Shown here piece by piece: positions 25,401-37,200 of a stretch of DNA of 64,000 bases (positions are counted from its first letter, which is position 1; each line of letters begins with the position of its first letter). The stretch lies in NCBI GenBank assembly GCA_019095985.1, contig CM032660.1, positions 13,245,975 to 13,309,974 on the forward strand. Reading direction: 5' to 3'. The position numbers were made by a program, and so were the translations under genes. This DNA comes from Streblospio benedicti. Taxonomy: Eukaryota; Annelida; Polychaeta; Spionida; Spionidae. Under the pieces are notes generated by a model. It saw nothing but the letters and a program-made list of their open reading frames with translations. It was not told where the DNA came from and searched no databases.

Positions 25401-27651
25401 TTTCAGATCATAGTAGGCAGTGTGAAGCGCCACATTGCTAATGAGTCAAGTCTGCCAATTCGCTACATGACGTTCGGCTGGATGGACACGGTCTCTGACT
25501 GCTACCTGTGTACAGCACATTTCACAGAGGCCAGCAATTCTTCCAAAGTCTTCGTGGCGCATCTCTCATACAGCAGAGAGCAGTCACACGCTTTCCACAG
25601 CTGGATACAGAAGGTGGGAACGGAGCCGCATTTAAATGACAGAATGATATACTATTGATGCACCACGTGTCGTTTCATTTTCAATGAACCTAACACACAT
25701 CTTATAGCGAGCTTGTGATTGTTGTTTGTAAGTATATAAACTTTATTTTCTCAGGGTTTACCTCGTCTTCAAAGAGAGTTCCAGCAAATACGCGTCAGTT
25801 GGTTTTATATGGAGGCTGTGACGTCGTTTTCTGCAACTATTGACACGGTGAGGTTGTCCTTTAACGACAGCCTCGATAATACCAAGCAACATTTGAACGA
25901 ACTTGATCCAGACAAGGTGTTTTCTAACAATCTGTTATCGAGGATGGTTTTCTGAACTATATAAGTACGTGTGCATAGACTTAATTAGTGCAACGTACTT
26001 CAAGAAAGAAAGACAGCTCGGTTTTCCCACTGGATACAATTGTATAAAGTCGTGTAAGGTTTTGCATTTGACAGTTATTATAATTGTAAATAGACTATAC
26101 ATAGGCCTTAATTTATAAATTTGTTTAGTTTTTTAAACTAATGGGCAACCTGACGGCGTGTGATGATCATCCATGTTATTTAGTAACTATTATTTAATAC
26201 AAATGTATTTTATTTCAAAATTCTGATATTTGTAATATGGGCAATCTCACTCTAATGATTTTTGAAAGTTTGTTTAATTGTGCAGATTTTGTGATTTCCA
26301 AATGCCAGCAGGGCGGCTTTTTGGTCTACTTGCAAATTCCACAAAGTGTGCAGACTTAAAAGCAGAGCGGGCCTAAGATTTATTCCTCCCTAAATGTCTT
26401 GTTTACACCAGTTTTTACAATTAAGTAAGGCAAAAAAATGGCATTTTGGGTGACTGAAGCAAAGACGCGTGAAAGTCGTTCACCCCTATGCGCACGACTT
26501 AAAATTACAGAGGGGAAAATGGTTTTAGAATTTCAACAAGCCCGTTAATTGATACCAAATTTGTGCTGTATGACGTAGATGAGATAGATAGCATTTTAGA
26601 CTAACCTCATCAAAATATTTAAAGCATATTTTTTTTAACTGTTTGATTTTTGCCAAACGTAACTTCTCATCGCTTGGATGATATCATCATAGATGTGATA
26701 CTCATGACATCTGGGGAATCAGGATCTATGTGAGTACAGCTATGATTATTATACACCCACAGAAAGGCAACAAGCTTCATAATATATAACCCTAAATAGT
26801 GAGAGCATTTAGGGTACAAAAATGTATTGATAATGAGTGATCTATCTAATCGTAATGTTTGATACAATATTAAACAACTTTCACATTTATTTTTAGGAAA
26901 AATAATAGTTCTTTTTTGAGTGATTTAAATGCTATTACCGGATTCATCATTTGTTATATTGGTTGATTGTGCAATTAAAAAACACACATATACACAAAAC
27001 ACAGACAAATGTAGAACAAGAGAGAAGGAATAATTTTCCATCAGCTTTTGAGGCATATGATTCTTTTTTTGTATCTGACCTACAAATATTATTATGTAAT
27101 CACAACTACAATAATAATATAAGGATATTAAGTAATAATACGTTTATGATATTTACACAATGGTTTTTATACACTTAAAATTTGCATTTAATTATGATAT
27201 GAATTTCAAATACTATGGTCCCGGACTATAGTTCGTTGACACTAACTCTGTACTTATATGTTTTTATATTGTAAATTTTATGTACAAATTAAAGACGAGA
27301 AGGGAATAAATATCACACTTTTTTGGCCATTTTTGTGGCACTACAAACTTCTATTTTAGACGATGTCATCTACAAACAATCGTCATAATGCTATTATATG
27401 TGAAAATTTCCAATAATAATATACAATTGTAGTTTGGTTAATATACCTGCCACTAAGCATTGGTGAGTCACTAAGTTTCCCAATCAGATTGTCTTTTCCT
27501 CTTTAAACAGAATAGAATAGACCTTGAAGTTTCAAGGCTGTTACAAGAGGCCATTGGCCCAAATAAAACAGGCTGTATGCCGGCAAAGATCAGTACACTA
27601 GTGCAGGGGAAATATCTACAGACGTATGGAGGAGACAAACGCCATAGTTAG
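19446..27651 (+). CDS. Gulonolactone-oxidase-like flavoprotein, membrane-anchored, copy 1 of 3
   Basis: Twelve exons agree in phase and sum to 680 codons: 19446-19680, 20193-20384, 21485-21615, 22124-22288, 22658-22921, 23035-23122, 23779-23893, 24413-24584, 24774-24941, 25407-25613, 25755-25916, 27511-27651. Exon 1 encodes a Pro-rich tail and a hydrophobic helix (VAGVLGGSLAVVVLVGVVAG), suggesting a type II membrane protein. Exons 2-5 cover the FAD-binding region (PRSLTEIQTIVKAA; AVGGNSFPIL; LVDGRGHIRL; LRCCLGMCGVYYDLVF). The position of the covalent-FAD His in gulonolactone oxidase (GGGHSPSD) is Asn here. The C-terminal half is very diverged but keeps CYLC. Exon 5 carries a Ser/Asn insertion and exon 8 an RRRR site. 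Exons 3, 11 and 12 use the least certain splice sites (GTGGGT, GTGTTT donors). Exons are GC-rich compared with copies 2 and 3. Activity is doubtful. Confidence 0.75.
19975..20025 (-). mobile_element. Possible retroelement 3' fragment in intron 1 of copy 1
   Basis: Read on the minus strand, CCTGAAGAGGACACTTACG followed by TGTCGAAACTTCGG resembles the conserved tail phrase (CCTGATGAAG...CGAAACG) seen in some Penelope-like and other retroelements. The match is short and the family is uncertain. Confidence 0.22.
20419..20560. repeat. A/C-rich low-complexity tract
   Basis: Runs of CAAAA, CAACAA and CACA units in intron 2 of copy 1, probably microsatellite-derived. Confidence 0.85.
22489..22560. 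repeat. 24-bp tandem repeat, three copies
   Basis: Three consecutive near-identical units starting TGTTCTAGAGTTGGTAACAG, in intron 4 of copy 1. Confidence 0.9.
22771..22831 (+). repeat. AGC/AAC trinucleotide tract within coding exon 5 of copy 1
   Basis: The tract encodes a Ser/Asn run (RNSSNSSNSSSNSSRSSS) that copies 2 and 3 lack at this position. It falls in the loop between VGEDVGWGL and the conserved LRCC motif and creates several N-x-S sequons. Confidence 0.85.
23305..23715. mobile_element. Probable MITE-like element in intron 6 of copy 1
   Basis: The left end CTAAGGGCACAACCGGCAC is mirrored on the right by the reverse complement of CCTAGGGGGCAACTGGCAG. GGCAGTA/TACTG phrases recur inside. 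At about 410 bases it is the right size for a MITE. The ends are imperfect and no target duplication is obvious. Confidence 0.4.
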
Positions 27652-28639
27652 CTGCTTGTTAACTTGAAAGGAATGGTAAAGCATTTCCCACCACCTTCAG
27701 TCATTATTAAAAAAGGTACTATTAAAAAGACTTAAATAATTATGAAGCGCACCTCCCTAAAAAGGGAACATCCTAAAAACAACACTTATGCGTCACCCAA
27801 CTTAATTGCTATTCCAAGTTGTTACACATATAGGTGGCCTTGAAATATCAAGGAAATCGTCAGTGTAAACACACTAAACGGCCGGTGACTTGTAACTCTC
27901 GGGTTTAAAAACTATTTAAAAACTGAACGCAATGATCCTATACTAGCCTTTATGAATAAATAATCATTGTCACTTCGGGTTATTGTGCTATGGGTATTTT
28001 AAAAGGTCTATATGAAATGACAAAAAAAATGTAATAACAGAGAAACAATAGTGTAAAAGCTAAATATGAAGGAATTTCAAGATAGTTATCAAGCTCAACG
28101 GTAAAATTGATATTGTTATAGTAAGGGCCGGCAACATTGATATGATTCTAATTAGTATGTAAATTATGTTGTAAACTAAATATATGTAGAACACGATGAC
28201 GCACTCGCACTGGTGGTGACTTTATTAGGATGACTGCGTTTCAACAGAATTTGTTATTGTTGCAAAAACTACCAAATTAACCTGCATTATACTGCAGCCT
28301 AGCATATAACCATTGGTATGGTATAGAAACTAGGTCAGACTCATCAGAAACGTCTTGTACAAAATCAACATTTACTAACTATACTATACTCAAATCAAGC
28401 TGTCAAATTATACAATGATGCCTCGATAATCTGCGTGGATTCTTCTAAATATTCACAGTCGGTGGTAATTGTTAACTGCACCAATTTCTTACATTGACGC
28501 TCAGGCAAGACTATCAAACAAATGGCTTTGCTCGCCATCCACTTATATCCACTTTCTCCGTACCTCAACAGTCCAAAGAATTCTGAAATAATAAAGTGCC
28601 TCACCACTAGAAAAACAAAAACAACAAAAACAACAAAAA

Positions 28640-28671
<32 letters not shown>

Positions 28672-28751
28672 ACATATGACAAGTCCTCCCCCACTCACCA
28701 CTCCTCCCCCTCCACTGCAGACAACAAGGCTGCTGTGGTGGCCAAAAGCTG
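27652..28751. other. Spacer between copies 1 and 2
   Basis: AT-rich, no exon seen. A (CAA)n/(CAG)n microsatellite lies at about 28615-28672. It is followed by a pyrimidine-rich tract ending in a strong acceptor (CCCCCTCCACTGCAG, about 28704-28718) just before the copy 2 start codon, so copy 2 may have an upstream non-coding exon. Confidence 0.45.
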
Positions 28752-31700
28752 ATGATCAGCACAGAGGAGGGGCCCGCCAAGCAGCGGTCGCGGCGCGGGT
28801 GCGTGGTGACCGTGGTGCTCGCGGTGGTCGGCATCCTTGTCGTGGTCGCACTTTGCGTCATTATCTGGGCCGCCGTGTACGGCTTGTTTGATCAAGGTTT
28901 GAGACTTTATCATTTCGCAGCTGTTTTTAATGGTTCTTCTGGTTCTTGCAAACTAGTGTTCGAATGCAGAGTCGGATTATGAATTTATCGGATAGGAGTC
29001 ACTGTATACGTACAAACAGAAGCCGCCTGGAGAATCAGATTTGAACCATGCTTCCGTGGCCGAGTGGATAGGGAGTTGGACTTGTGACCAGAAGGTCGTG
29101 GGATCGACTCCCGGTCGGATCTGATGGTGGGTGTTGAGCTAACCTACCTCTAGCACGTTGCACACTGCTCCGTGGTGCCTACACGTTAAATAGGTACAGG
29201 TCAGGCGAGTGAACGCTAATATGAGTGATTAGCACGTATGCGCTACAGAAGCGATGTGCTGTGTGCTCCCCGCGGAGTTGAGAAGGATGTAGCTATAAAT
29301 AACCACATTTACATTTATTTACAGTTGAAAGTATTTATTGCAACCATTAACCATCTGACACTACCGATAATAGAAGCTCCCTGTATTGCAGCCATTGTTA
29401 ATTGGGAACGTTTTTAGTCAGAGACGTACCGACCAAATTTGTCTTTGTATTTTTTTTCAAGCCCCAGCGTACTGCGAATAATCAAGGATTAACATCCGTG
29501 AAAGTCAAACATGGGCTCATGTAGATGACCTAATGGTTTTAATCGTTATTTTCTTTATTTCAGTCACAGATGACCCGAAGGATGACACGGATGATCAAAA
29601 GCCCGTTCACACGTGGAAGCGTTTTGAAAATGCTATAAAAAGTTATGCAGAAGGAAATCCCTACCCAAGAGTGTCTGTTGGAAACTTTTCAAACTGGGAT
29701 CGTTCTGTGAGAAGGGAGAGTGTTATGTATGTTAAACCACAGACACTGGAACAAATAACTTATGTTTTGAAGGCATCTAAAAAGCTTGGTATGTCTGCAC
29801 GTCTTAAACTTTGTTGTTTATAATATTTCCATTCTCATACACAACGACTCAATGTGACGGTTTTTCACGTACAATTTAACTATACCTACCGACAAATTGG
29901 GTGTTCCATTCTACTCAACAAAATTCTCCTCCACAAAGACGTTCCATTTTTCTATATACGATTCTCACCGTTTAATGGTAATAGTATATAGGTAGAGTAA
30001 ATTCTACATGTATATGTATGTGGTAAGTGTTAAAGACTTATCTGCAGGCTATTGAGCTACGCTCATCACAAAGTCACACTACATACTTGCAAAACATGAG
30101 TGAATCCCGATGAGAGTTCAACGTCTACAACCCATGCCCCTGTACCTGCTACACATGCAAGGCTTTTCCAGAAAACAACCATACGTGTTTACACTTTCTA
30201 TAAATGACATTTAACAGGTTTGAAAGTGAGGGCAGTGAGCAACAAATACTCTTTCTCTGACGTATATGCCGAAGAAATGCAAGTTTTCTTGGACACCTCC
30301 ATGCTAAAAGAAAGACCAGATATGGCAAAAGCAATGCAGCGCATAATACATGTAATCCACTTTAATTGCAATGTCTAACATGTCATAACATGATTCTTGA
30401 GTATGACAACATTAGAGTTTGAACCAGTTTAATATTTATGCACATATCCTTAATCCAGAATGAGCAGTCCGCTGTGCGTGTGCTAGCAGGAATCAGCGTG
30501 GGAGAGTTGGTGGACTTCATGGTGGCTGAGGGAGTCCAGTTTTTAGCTCTACCTGTCATCAGGAATGCACAAGTTGGCGCTGCATTGGCCACATGCAGTT
30601 TAGTAAGCATCACAAGAAATCATTAGCTATCAGAACTAATATGTGAAATATGTGTTCATGTATACCAGTGATGATTTCTATGTATAGTAAGTTATGTGAA
30701 TTAAACGAATGATATGAAAATAAACGTGATCATTGAATACCACTTACCATAAATATGGTGTACTACTGCAGGGAGGAGGACAGTTTGGTGGTGTGATAGG
30801 AGAATACCTTGTGGCTGCCACTCTGGTGAACGCAGATGGTGAAGTCAAACACTACAATGAGTCATCCCACCCAGAGACCATGGCTGCTCTTAGGTGCTGT
30901 GTCGGCATGTGTGGCATTTTCTATGATCTCGTCTTTAAGGTAGGCTCATCACTGTGGCACGACCAAGTATACAATTAATTGTATACAGTTAATGTTAATA
31001 CAATAATTCGTCAATTAAATATGAAAATGGATCAAGCTAATTCAGCCAAACTGTGATTTTTGTAATATAGACACAATGAGATTCAGTTTTGATGTGGCAT
31101 ATGTCCCAATCCACTAATACTTAAACATCCAATACCTTCATAGCTAAATGAGTTTTCAGTGTTGGTTCACGTGTTTGTGTATTTGCTATGCACTGGATTT
31201 GCATTTGGCACTTGCCCCATCTCTTTATTTTCAAATTTGAAACCAGCTACTGATTGTGATTCCTAAAGATCCCTAAAGACACAAAACAATATAAACATAA
31301 TATTAATCGTATTGAGGGTATACATGACAAAATAAGTTCAAGTCTATTTCATAATTGCATTGCGTTTTTTCTTTGTAAAGTAGACCTACCTTAATCTTGT
31401 CATTATAGGTGGATCCTCTAATTGATGTAAAATCCACTAATTACTGGGAACCCACCAAAGATGTTATTAAAGATGGAGAAAGAGTAAAAGAAATGATATC
31501 TACTGGGGATTTAATTGGTAAATATCTAAATTGATAAGTTTAGCATTCTATGTATTAATCTAGGAAGTGGTCAGGGAGTCGACGTCGGCTCTGTAGCCAA
31601 AACACTTAGTGTAGGCTAGGGAGCCTATATTGGCGGCTACCTGGGCTACCCTCAGTGTGTAAGCCATGGGGCCAATGGAAATATCTATAATAATAAAGTA

Positions 31701-33740
31701 TATTAGCTTACCACTTTAATAAAAAGAAATATATTCCTAACATTATCTTGTTATCCTACATTGAAAAATGCCGGCTTCCTAGCCTACCCACAATGAATTG
31801 GCTATAGAGCCGACGTTGGCTCCATAGCCACTTCCTAATGAAAATTAATGTTTTATGCAAATATCATAAATGCATAAGATGTGGCTGTTTATGTTGTATA
31901 ATCTTCGTATATTTCTTATTGAAGTGGTAAGTTAATACACTCTACTATTATAGATATTTCTGTTGGGTCGCAAGCCTACACACTGAGGATGTGCTAGGGA
32001 GCCCATCACCAATGTATCAGTAAGATTCTCTGACGTAACAAATCAAGATCAAGATCAAAATCAAGTAGTCGGAAATTTTCGGCTCCCTAGCCTACTCACA
32101 GTGGGATGGCCACAGACCCGACGTCGGCTCCCTATCCACTTCTGATAATCTAACTTTGGATTTACTATGATATTTGACACTGCTAGGTCACTGGGCTCCT
32201 CTCACGGGGTGGTCAGATGACGAGTGGGACACGTACGCAGCAAACCAAACGTTTCCTCACACCTATGACCCATGGGAAGATCTTGTTTGGCTTAAGTAAG
32301 CCCATTTTTAGATTTGACATCAAAGGACTGAAATGTGACTGTAACGTATTAAACAGCTTTTAAATATTGTTTGGTATTTGTTACACGTTGCTTCTTTCGA
32401 TATTTTACAGACATTCTATACCTCAGCCCTCTAATTCAAGAAAAAAGCGTTTCACAAGTCCTCCTGATGATTTACCTACTTTCTATGGTGGAGGTAACTC
32501 TATGAGAGTAAAGAGAAGCATTGACTATAAAATTATGGTGCACAAGGTATAGTTATAATTTTCTAATATAAACTAAAATACATGAAAGTAATTTATGTTG
32601 TCTTAAATAAAAGGGTACTGGTTTGTATTAGAACTCAACAAACTTATAGCTTTTTGATAATTTTGAATATGATGTTATCGTTCTCTTGAACCTGTTTCAC
32701 TCAACACTGGTTGGATTTATACTAGCATTTATGAAAGAAATGTTATCTAAATAAATATGTTTCAGTGGGCCTATGATTATGAGTACCGACGAACAGCTAA
32801 AAGTAACAACACCGTTGGTCCATATCCAGACAGACTTGTCAGATACGATGCCGATGCACCTGGGGTAACTGTGATAAGAGAGATAGGCTTTGCGATAAGG
32901 GACAACAGCAGTCTTCAGCGAGGAAAATCTTTATATACTGTAAGACACCCAATATCTAATGAAAGTATTTTGATTTTGAGCTTATGACATTATGAGTAAG
33001 TATCTGGAAAAGAGAATAGACATGATATGCTATATTTTAGGACATTTTACAAAGCATAAAGAAATGGTTTGATGAAAATCGACAGATGCCTCTGCTGACT
33101 ATTGTCAACCGATGGATCAAACCCTCATTACAGTGTTATCTTTGTCCTAACCACTTTGATATGGTTGATGGTAATGAAACTTTTGTTGCCACCATGTCAC
33201 TAACTTTTGATGACTCAAAAACAGAATTTGCTGAATGGTTCCATACGGTATGCTATATTTTGCAGTATATTGTAGATTTCCTAAAGCTTGCACATTTATT
33301 TTCAAGGTGATAACCTAACTTATATCTTGTAACTATTTAACTTTTTGAAACAGTGATTGATCAATTGCAATTGTTAGATGAGAATATTTAAAATGATACA
33401 TAGAAACACCAAGTTAGTTATTACAAGACAAAATCTTTAAATGTTTATTAATAGATACCCATAAAATATTCCTTTTCTTGCTTATCTCCATGCTCGCAAT
33501 ATAGCTTCCACATATTTTTCATTGCAGATCTTTCCAACACTTAGAGAAAAGTATCCTGATATGCGCTTAAGATGGCCTTACATTCCTAATGATTTAAACA
33601 ATGTTGCTGACCAAGTTAAAAAGTCTTTAAAAGAATCTGGTGATCTGGAGAAATTTGCTAAGGCACACAATGAAGCTAATTTTGATCCTCATTCGATGTT
33701 CTTGAATGATCTGCTTGAGGATGTATTTGGTACGAATTGA
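28752..33740 (+). CDS. Gulonolactone-oxidase-like flavoprotein, membrane-anchored, copy 2 of 3
   Basis: Eleven exons in consistent phase, 587 aa: 28752-28896, 29564-29788, 30218-30351, 30459-30602, 30772-30939, 31409-31517, 32187-32295, 32411-32546, 32766-32939, 33041-33247, 33528-33740. Exon 1 gives a basic stretch (KQRSRRG) then one hydrophobic helix, as in type II membrane proteins. Exons 2-5 match the FAD-binding half of gulonolactone oxidase (SNWDRSV; YVKPQTLEQITYVLKA; AATLVNADGEV; LRCCVGMCGIFYDLVF). The C-terminus ends DPHSMFLNDLLEDVF, close to DPTGMFLNAYLEKVF of the mammalian enzyme. The covalent-FAD His is Tyr (SNKYSFSD), and HWAK is replaced by RWPY. Exon 8 has RKKR and RVKR furin-type sites 22 residues apart. 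A SINE and two MITE fragments lie in introns. Probably extracellular or luminal; substrate unknown. Confidence 0.85.
29050..29306 (+). mobile_element. tRNA-derived SINE, copy 2
   Basis: A-box TGGCCGAGTGG and B-box GGGATCGACTCC are both well kept, followed by the body shared with the SINE at 9435 (GTGGGTGTTGAGC, CTCCGTGGTGCCTA, TAGGTACAGGTCA, GAGTGATTAGCA). It sits in intron 1 of copy 2, in the same orientation as the gene. Confidence 0.85.
31563..31836. mobile_element. MITE, 274 bp, with TA target duplication
   Basis: It starts GGAAGTGG..AGGGAG..CGACGTCGGCTCTGTAGCC and ends with the reverse complement of nearly the same 36 bases, flanked by TA on both sides. It lies in intron 6 of copy 2. 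A TA duplication fits Tc1/mariner-type mobilisation, but the superfamily is not proven. Confidence 0.7.
31900..32142. mobile_element. Second, partial copy of the same MITE family
   Basis: The right end (CCGACGTCGGCTCCCTATCC, then ACTTC) and the internal phrases GGCTCCCTAGCCTAC and CACAGTG match the neighbouring element. The left end is not clear. It may be a tandem or nested insertion. Confidence 0.5.
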
Positions 33741-34140
33741 TGTTGAACTTTTATGATATGGTGTAAATAAGAAACCAGAGGAAGAGCGTTTCTGTATATA
33801 CTGTAAGAATACTATAGAGAATAAATATCATGTACTAATCAAATGTCCTTTATATGAAGATATCAGAAATGAACTTAACAATATATTCCAGATTTATCTT
33901 TTTTCAACGTAAGTGATGATGAGAAAATATGTTACACCGGTACCTCCTAAATAATAAAGAAAATGTATATGCTGTTGTCAAAGCCTGTTTTGACATACAA
34001 GACAGGAGGACATTTTTAACTTATATATATAGTCTTTAGTAATTCTGTAAAGAATGGTCATATGTACTTCTTTGTTACATTTTAATTGTGATTTTAACAT
34101 GTCTGCACATACGATTGAGACTTTTCTAATAAACTAAAAA
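33741..34140 (+). mobile_element. 3' end of a LINE (non-LTR retrotransposon), truncated
   Basis: One frame reads EERFCIYCKNTIENKYHVLI then KCPLYEDIRNEL, the zinc-knuckle (C-x2-C ... H-x4-C) plus CPLY signature near the C-terminus of many LINE ORF2 proteins. A later frame reads NKENVYAVVKACFDIQDRR, a typical end of the same protein, and the element finishes in an A-rich tail near 34140. Only the last few hundred bases are present and the frame is interrupted. It lies between the stop of copy 2 and the first exon of copy 3. Confidence 0.65.
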
Positions 34141-34242
34141 TAAACCGCATCTCGTTATTTTCGTTGCACCATTTTGGTCATTAGAATTAGTAATCCTGAA
34201 CATGTTCTAACTTCTTATCCTGATTGACTATTATTTGGATAG

Positions 34243-37200
34243 GTACGGCATTCCTTGGAAGACGATTACAGAACCTAATTAATGAGCAAGCTCGTGGACA
34301 AGGTCCATTGGTGTCTTATGGTCCCTTCCACAACTGGGATACATCTGTGAAGAGAAGAAATGTTTATTATGTCAAACCAAAACATTTAGATGAGATTCAG
34401 TTTGTAATAAAAGCAGCGAAAGCAATAGGTAAACCATAATGTAGATGTTTATTCAATAATTTATACAGTAGAGTAATTTAATGATTATTCTGTTTTCAAA
34501 AGACTACCTTTATTAGGTAATCTTGAAATATTCATTCCACAGTTTCCCACTATTTACATTTTCCACCTTTCATAGGTATGAAAGTAAGTGCAGTTTCGGG
34601 AAAATATTCCTATTCTGATGTGTATGGTGAAGAAAACCAGCTATATTTGGATACATCAGATTTAAGAAGAAGAAAAGATGAACGGCAGCCATTGCTCATT
34701 GAATCATTTGTAAGCAGCTGAAAAAACTATAATGAACAATGTGGCAATGTCACTTTTAAAAACATTCACATTGTATGTTTTGTGAATAAAATTCATCAAT
34801 AAACCTAGATATGTAATCATTCTCTATTAGACTTACCCAATCATAAATAGGGATTTCATTTCATTTAGAATGGGCAGTCCGCTGTGCGTGTGCTAGCAGG
34901 AATCAGCGTGGGAGAGTTGGTGGACTTCATGGTGGCTGAGGGAGTCCAGTTTTTAGCTCTACCTGTCATCAGGAATGCACAAGTTGGTGCTGTATTGGCC
35001 ACATGCAGTCAGGTTGGTAAAATCTGGCATAGATACGTAGGCTATTGTTCAGGTATTAAGTAAAAACACAATGTGCCAAAAAACACGGTAATATAAAGTG
35101 GGTGTACCACTGCAGGGAGGAGGACAGTTTGGTGGTGTGATGGGAGAATACCTTGTGGCTGCCACTCTGGTGAACGCAGATGGTGAAGTTAAACACTACA
35201 ATGAGTCGTCCCACCCAGAGACCATGGCTGCTCTTAGGTGCTGTGTCGGCATGTGTGGCATCTTCTATGATCTCGTTTTTAAGGTATAGTTATGATAAAG
35301 AAATACTAAGAAAGAGTATATATTAACTTGTCATTCTTTGTGTCTAATTGAATGAGAAAATTAAAACTTGATATATGTGTAGTTTTACTTTTTGAATCTT
35401 CACAATGTGTTGTTTAGAAAATTGTGTGTGTCATATTAGGTGGATCCTCTAATTGATGCCAAGACCATACAGTATTGGGAACCTTTTGATGCAGTTATCA
35501 ATGACCAGGAGAAACTCAAACAAATTATAACAACAGGAGATTATATTGGTAAGTTTTTGTTCATTTGGTGTGCATGATAACAATTGTTTTATTGTGACAT
35601 CTAATTATGTATTTTTCAATTTTTTTACAAAAGGATTCTGGGCTCCACTAACTGGGCTAACCAATGATGAGTGGGCCACATATCAAGCCAACCAGACTTT
35701 TCCAGGGAACTATGACCCTTTGAAGGACCTTTTATGGTACAAGTAAGTCACAACTGTATCATCATGAGAATTGATCCTCTCTCTTAGTTTCAACCACATA
35801 TACCGGTCACACACATATACTGTGCAAAATGACCTATACTAAGTGTACAACTCTTACTCTTAAGCCAGAAATTATTACATCGTTAAAGATCTATGCTCAT
35901 TTAAGAACACACTCTGCGCGTCACTTTAAACATCGCTTTATGAATTACAGCTAATTACTTTAGAAGTTTCTATTATATTTAGTAAATACTGGTACACAGC
36001 AAGTTGTCTAAATGTGTCATATTGTAGCTGTATTTACTTTAATATTTTGTCTGATTTTGAATAATATGGCTGAATACTTATGTGCATGAAATAAATGCAT
36101 GAATTGTTTATAACTATTGTTTAACAATGTTGATTTCAGACACACTATACCTGAACCATTTTCACCAAGGAGAAAGCGTTCCACTGCCCCACCAGAGGGC
36201 TTACCCGCTTTCCATGGTGGAATCAACAGTGCCAGAGTGAAGAGAGATATCGACTATAAAATCATGATTCACAAAGTAATATCTAGTGAAAATCAACTGC
36301 AACCTAATGATAGTATATCATAATATTGAAATGAAATATGTAGTGTGATTAATGGGATCATTTTTCATGAATTCTGTTATGCGCATGGCATGAAATATAT
36401 TTACACACATTGTGAATGGCAGAGTTAGTCTAATTTATTTCTATAAGATATAGAATAATGAACCTTTTATATATCATATTATTTTTCATTTTCAGTGGGC
36501 TTATGATTTTGAGTATGCAAGGACAGTACAAGAAAACAACACAGTTGGTCCGTATCCAGACAGACTTGTAAGGTATGATGCTTCTGCACCAGGAGCGACA
36601 GTTATCAGAGAAGTTGGCTTAGCACTCAGAGATAACTACAGTTTCCAGAGAAGTCAAAATATATATAAAGTAAGAAAGTATAACGTATTCTAAACCATTA
36701 ATGTAATAGTATTTACTACAATCAGTATTAAGAATAGACTCGTACTGCATGCTCATGATTTCAATTTATGATGTGCTTACCACTGGCACCTGCATCAGGG
36801 TGTTTGTGGATATAATTACTACTACATAAGTACACTATAATAAAATTTGTTTGCGCATCTGTTCCAAAAATGTTTATGAAGACTTCAAAGGTTTATGCTG
36901 GTGACTTTCATTTGGACACCAAAACATTGATCCTTTCAGAAAATCTTACAACACATCAAAAGTTGGTTTGACACTTATCACCAGATGCCTGTACTGTCCA
37001 TTGTCAACCGCTGGATGAAACCCTCATTAAAGTGTTACCTATGTCCTAATCAAGTTGACCTTGTTGATGGTAATCAAACCATTGTCTTCACCACATCTTT
37101 AACGTTTGATGCTTCAAAAACGGAATTCATTGATTGGTTTAATCAGGTATACATATTTTATCCATCTTATCATTTTCAGATTTGTATTTAATAGGGTGCT

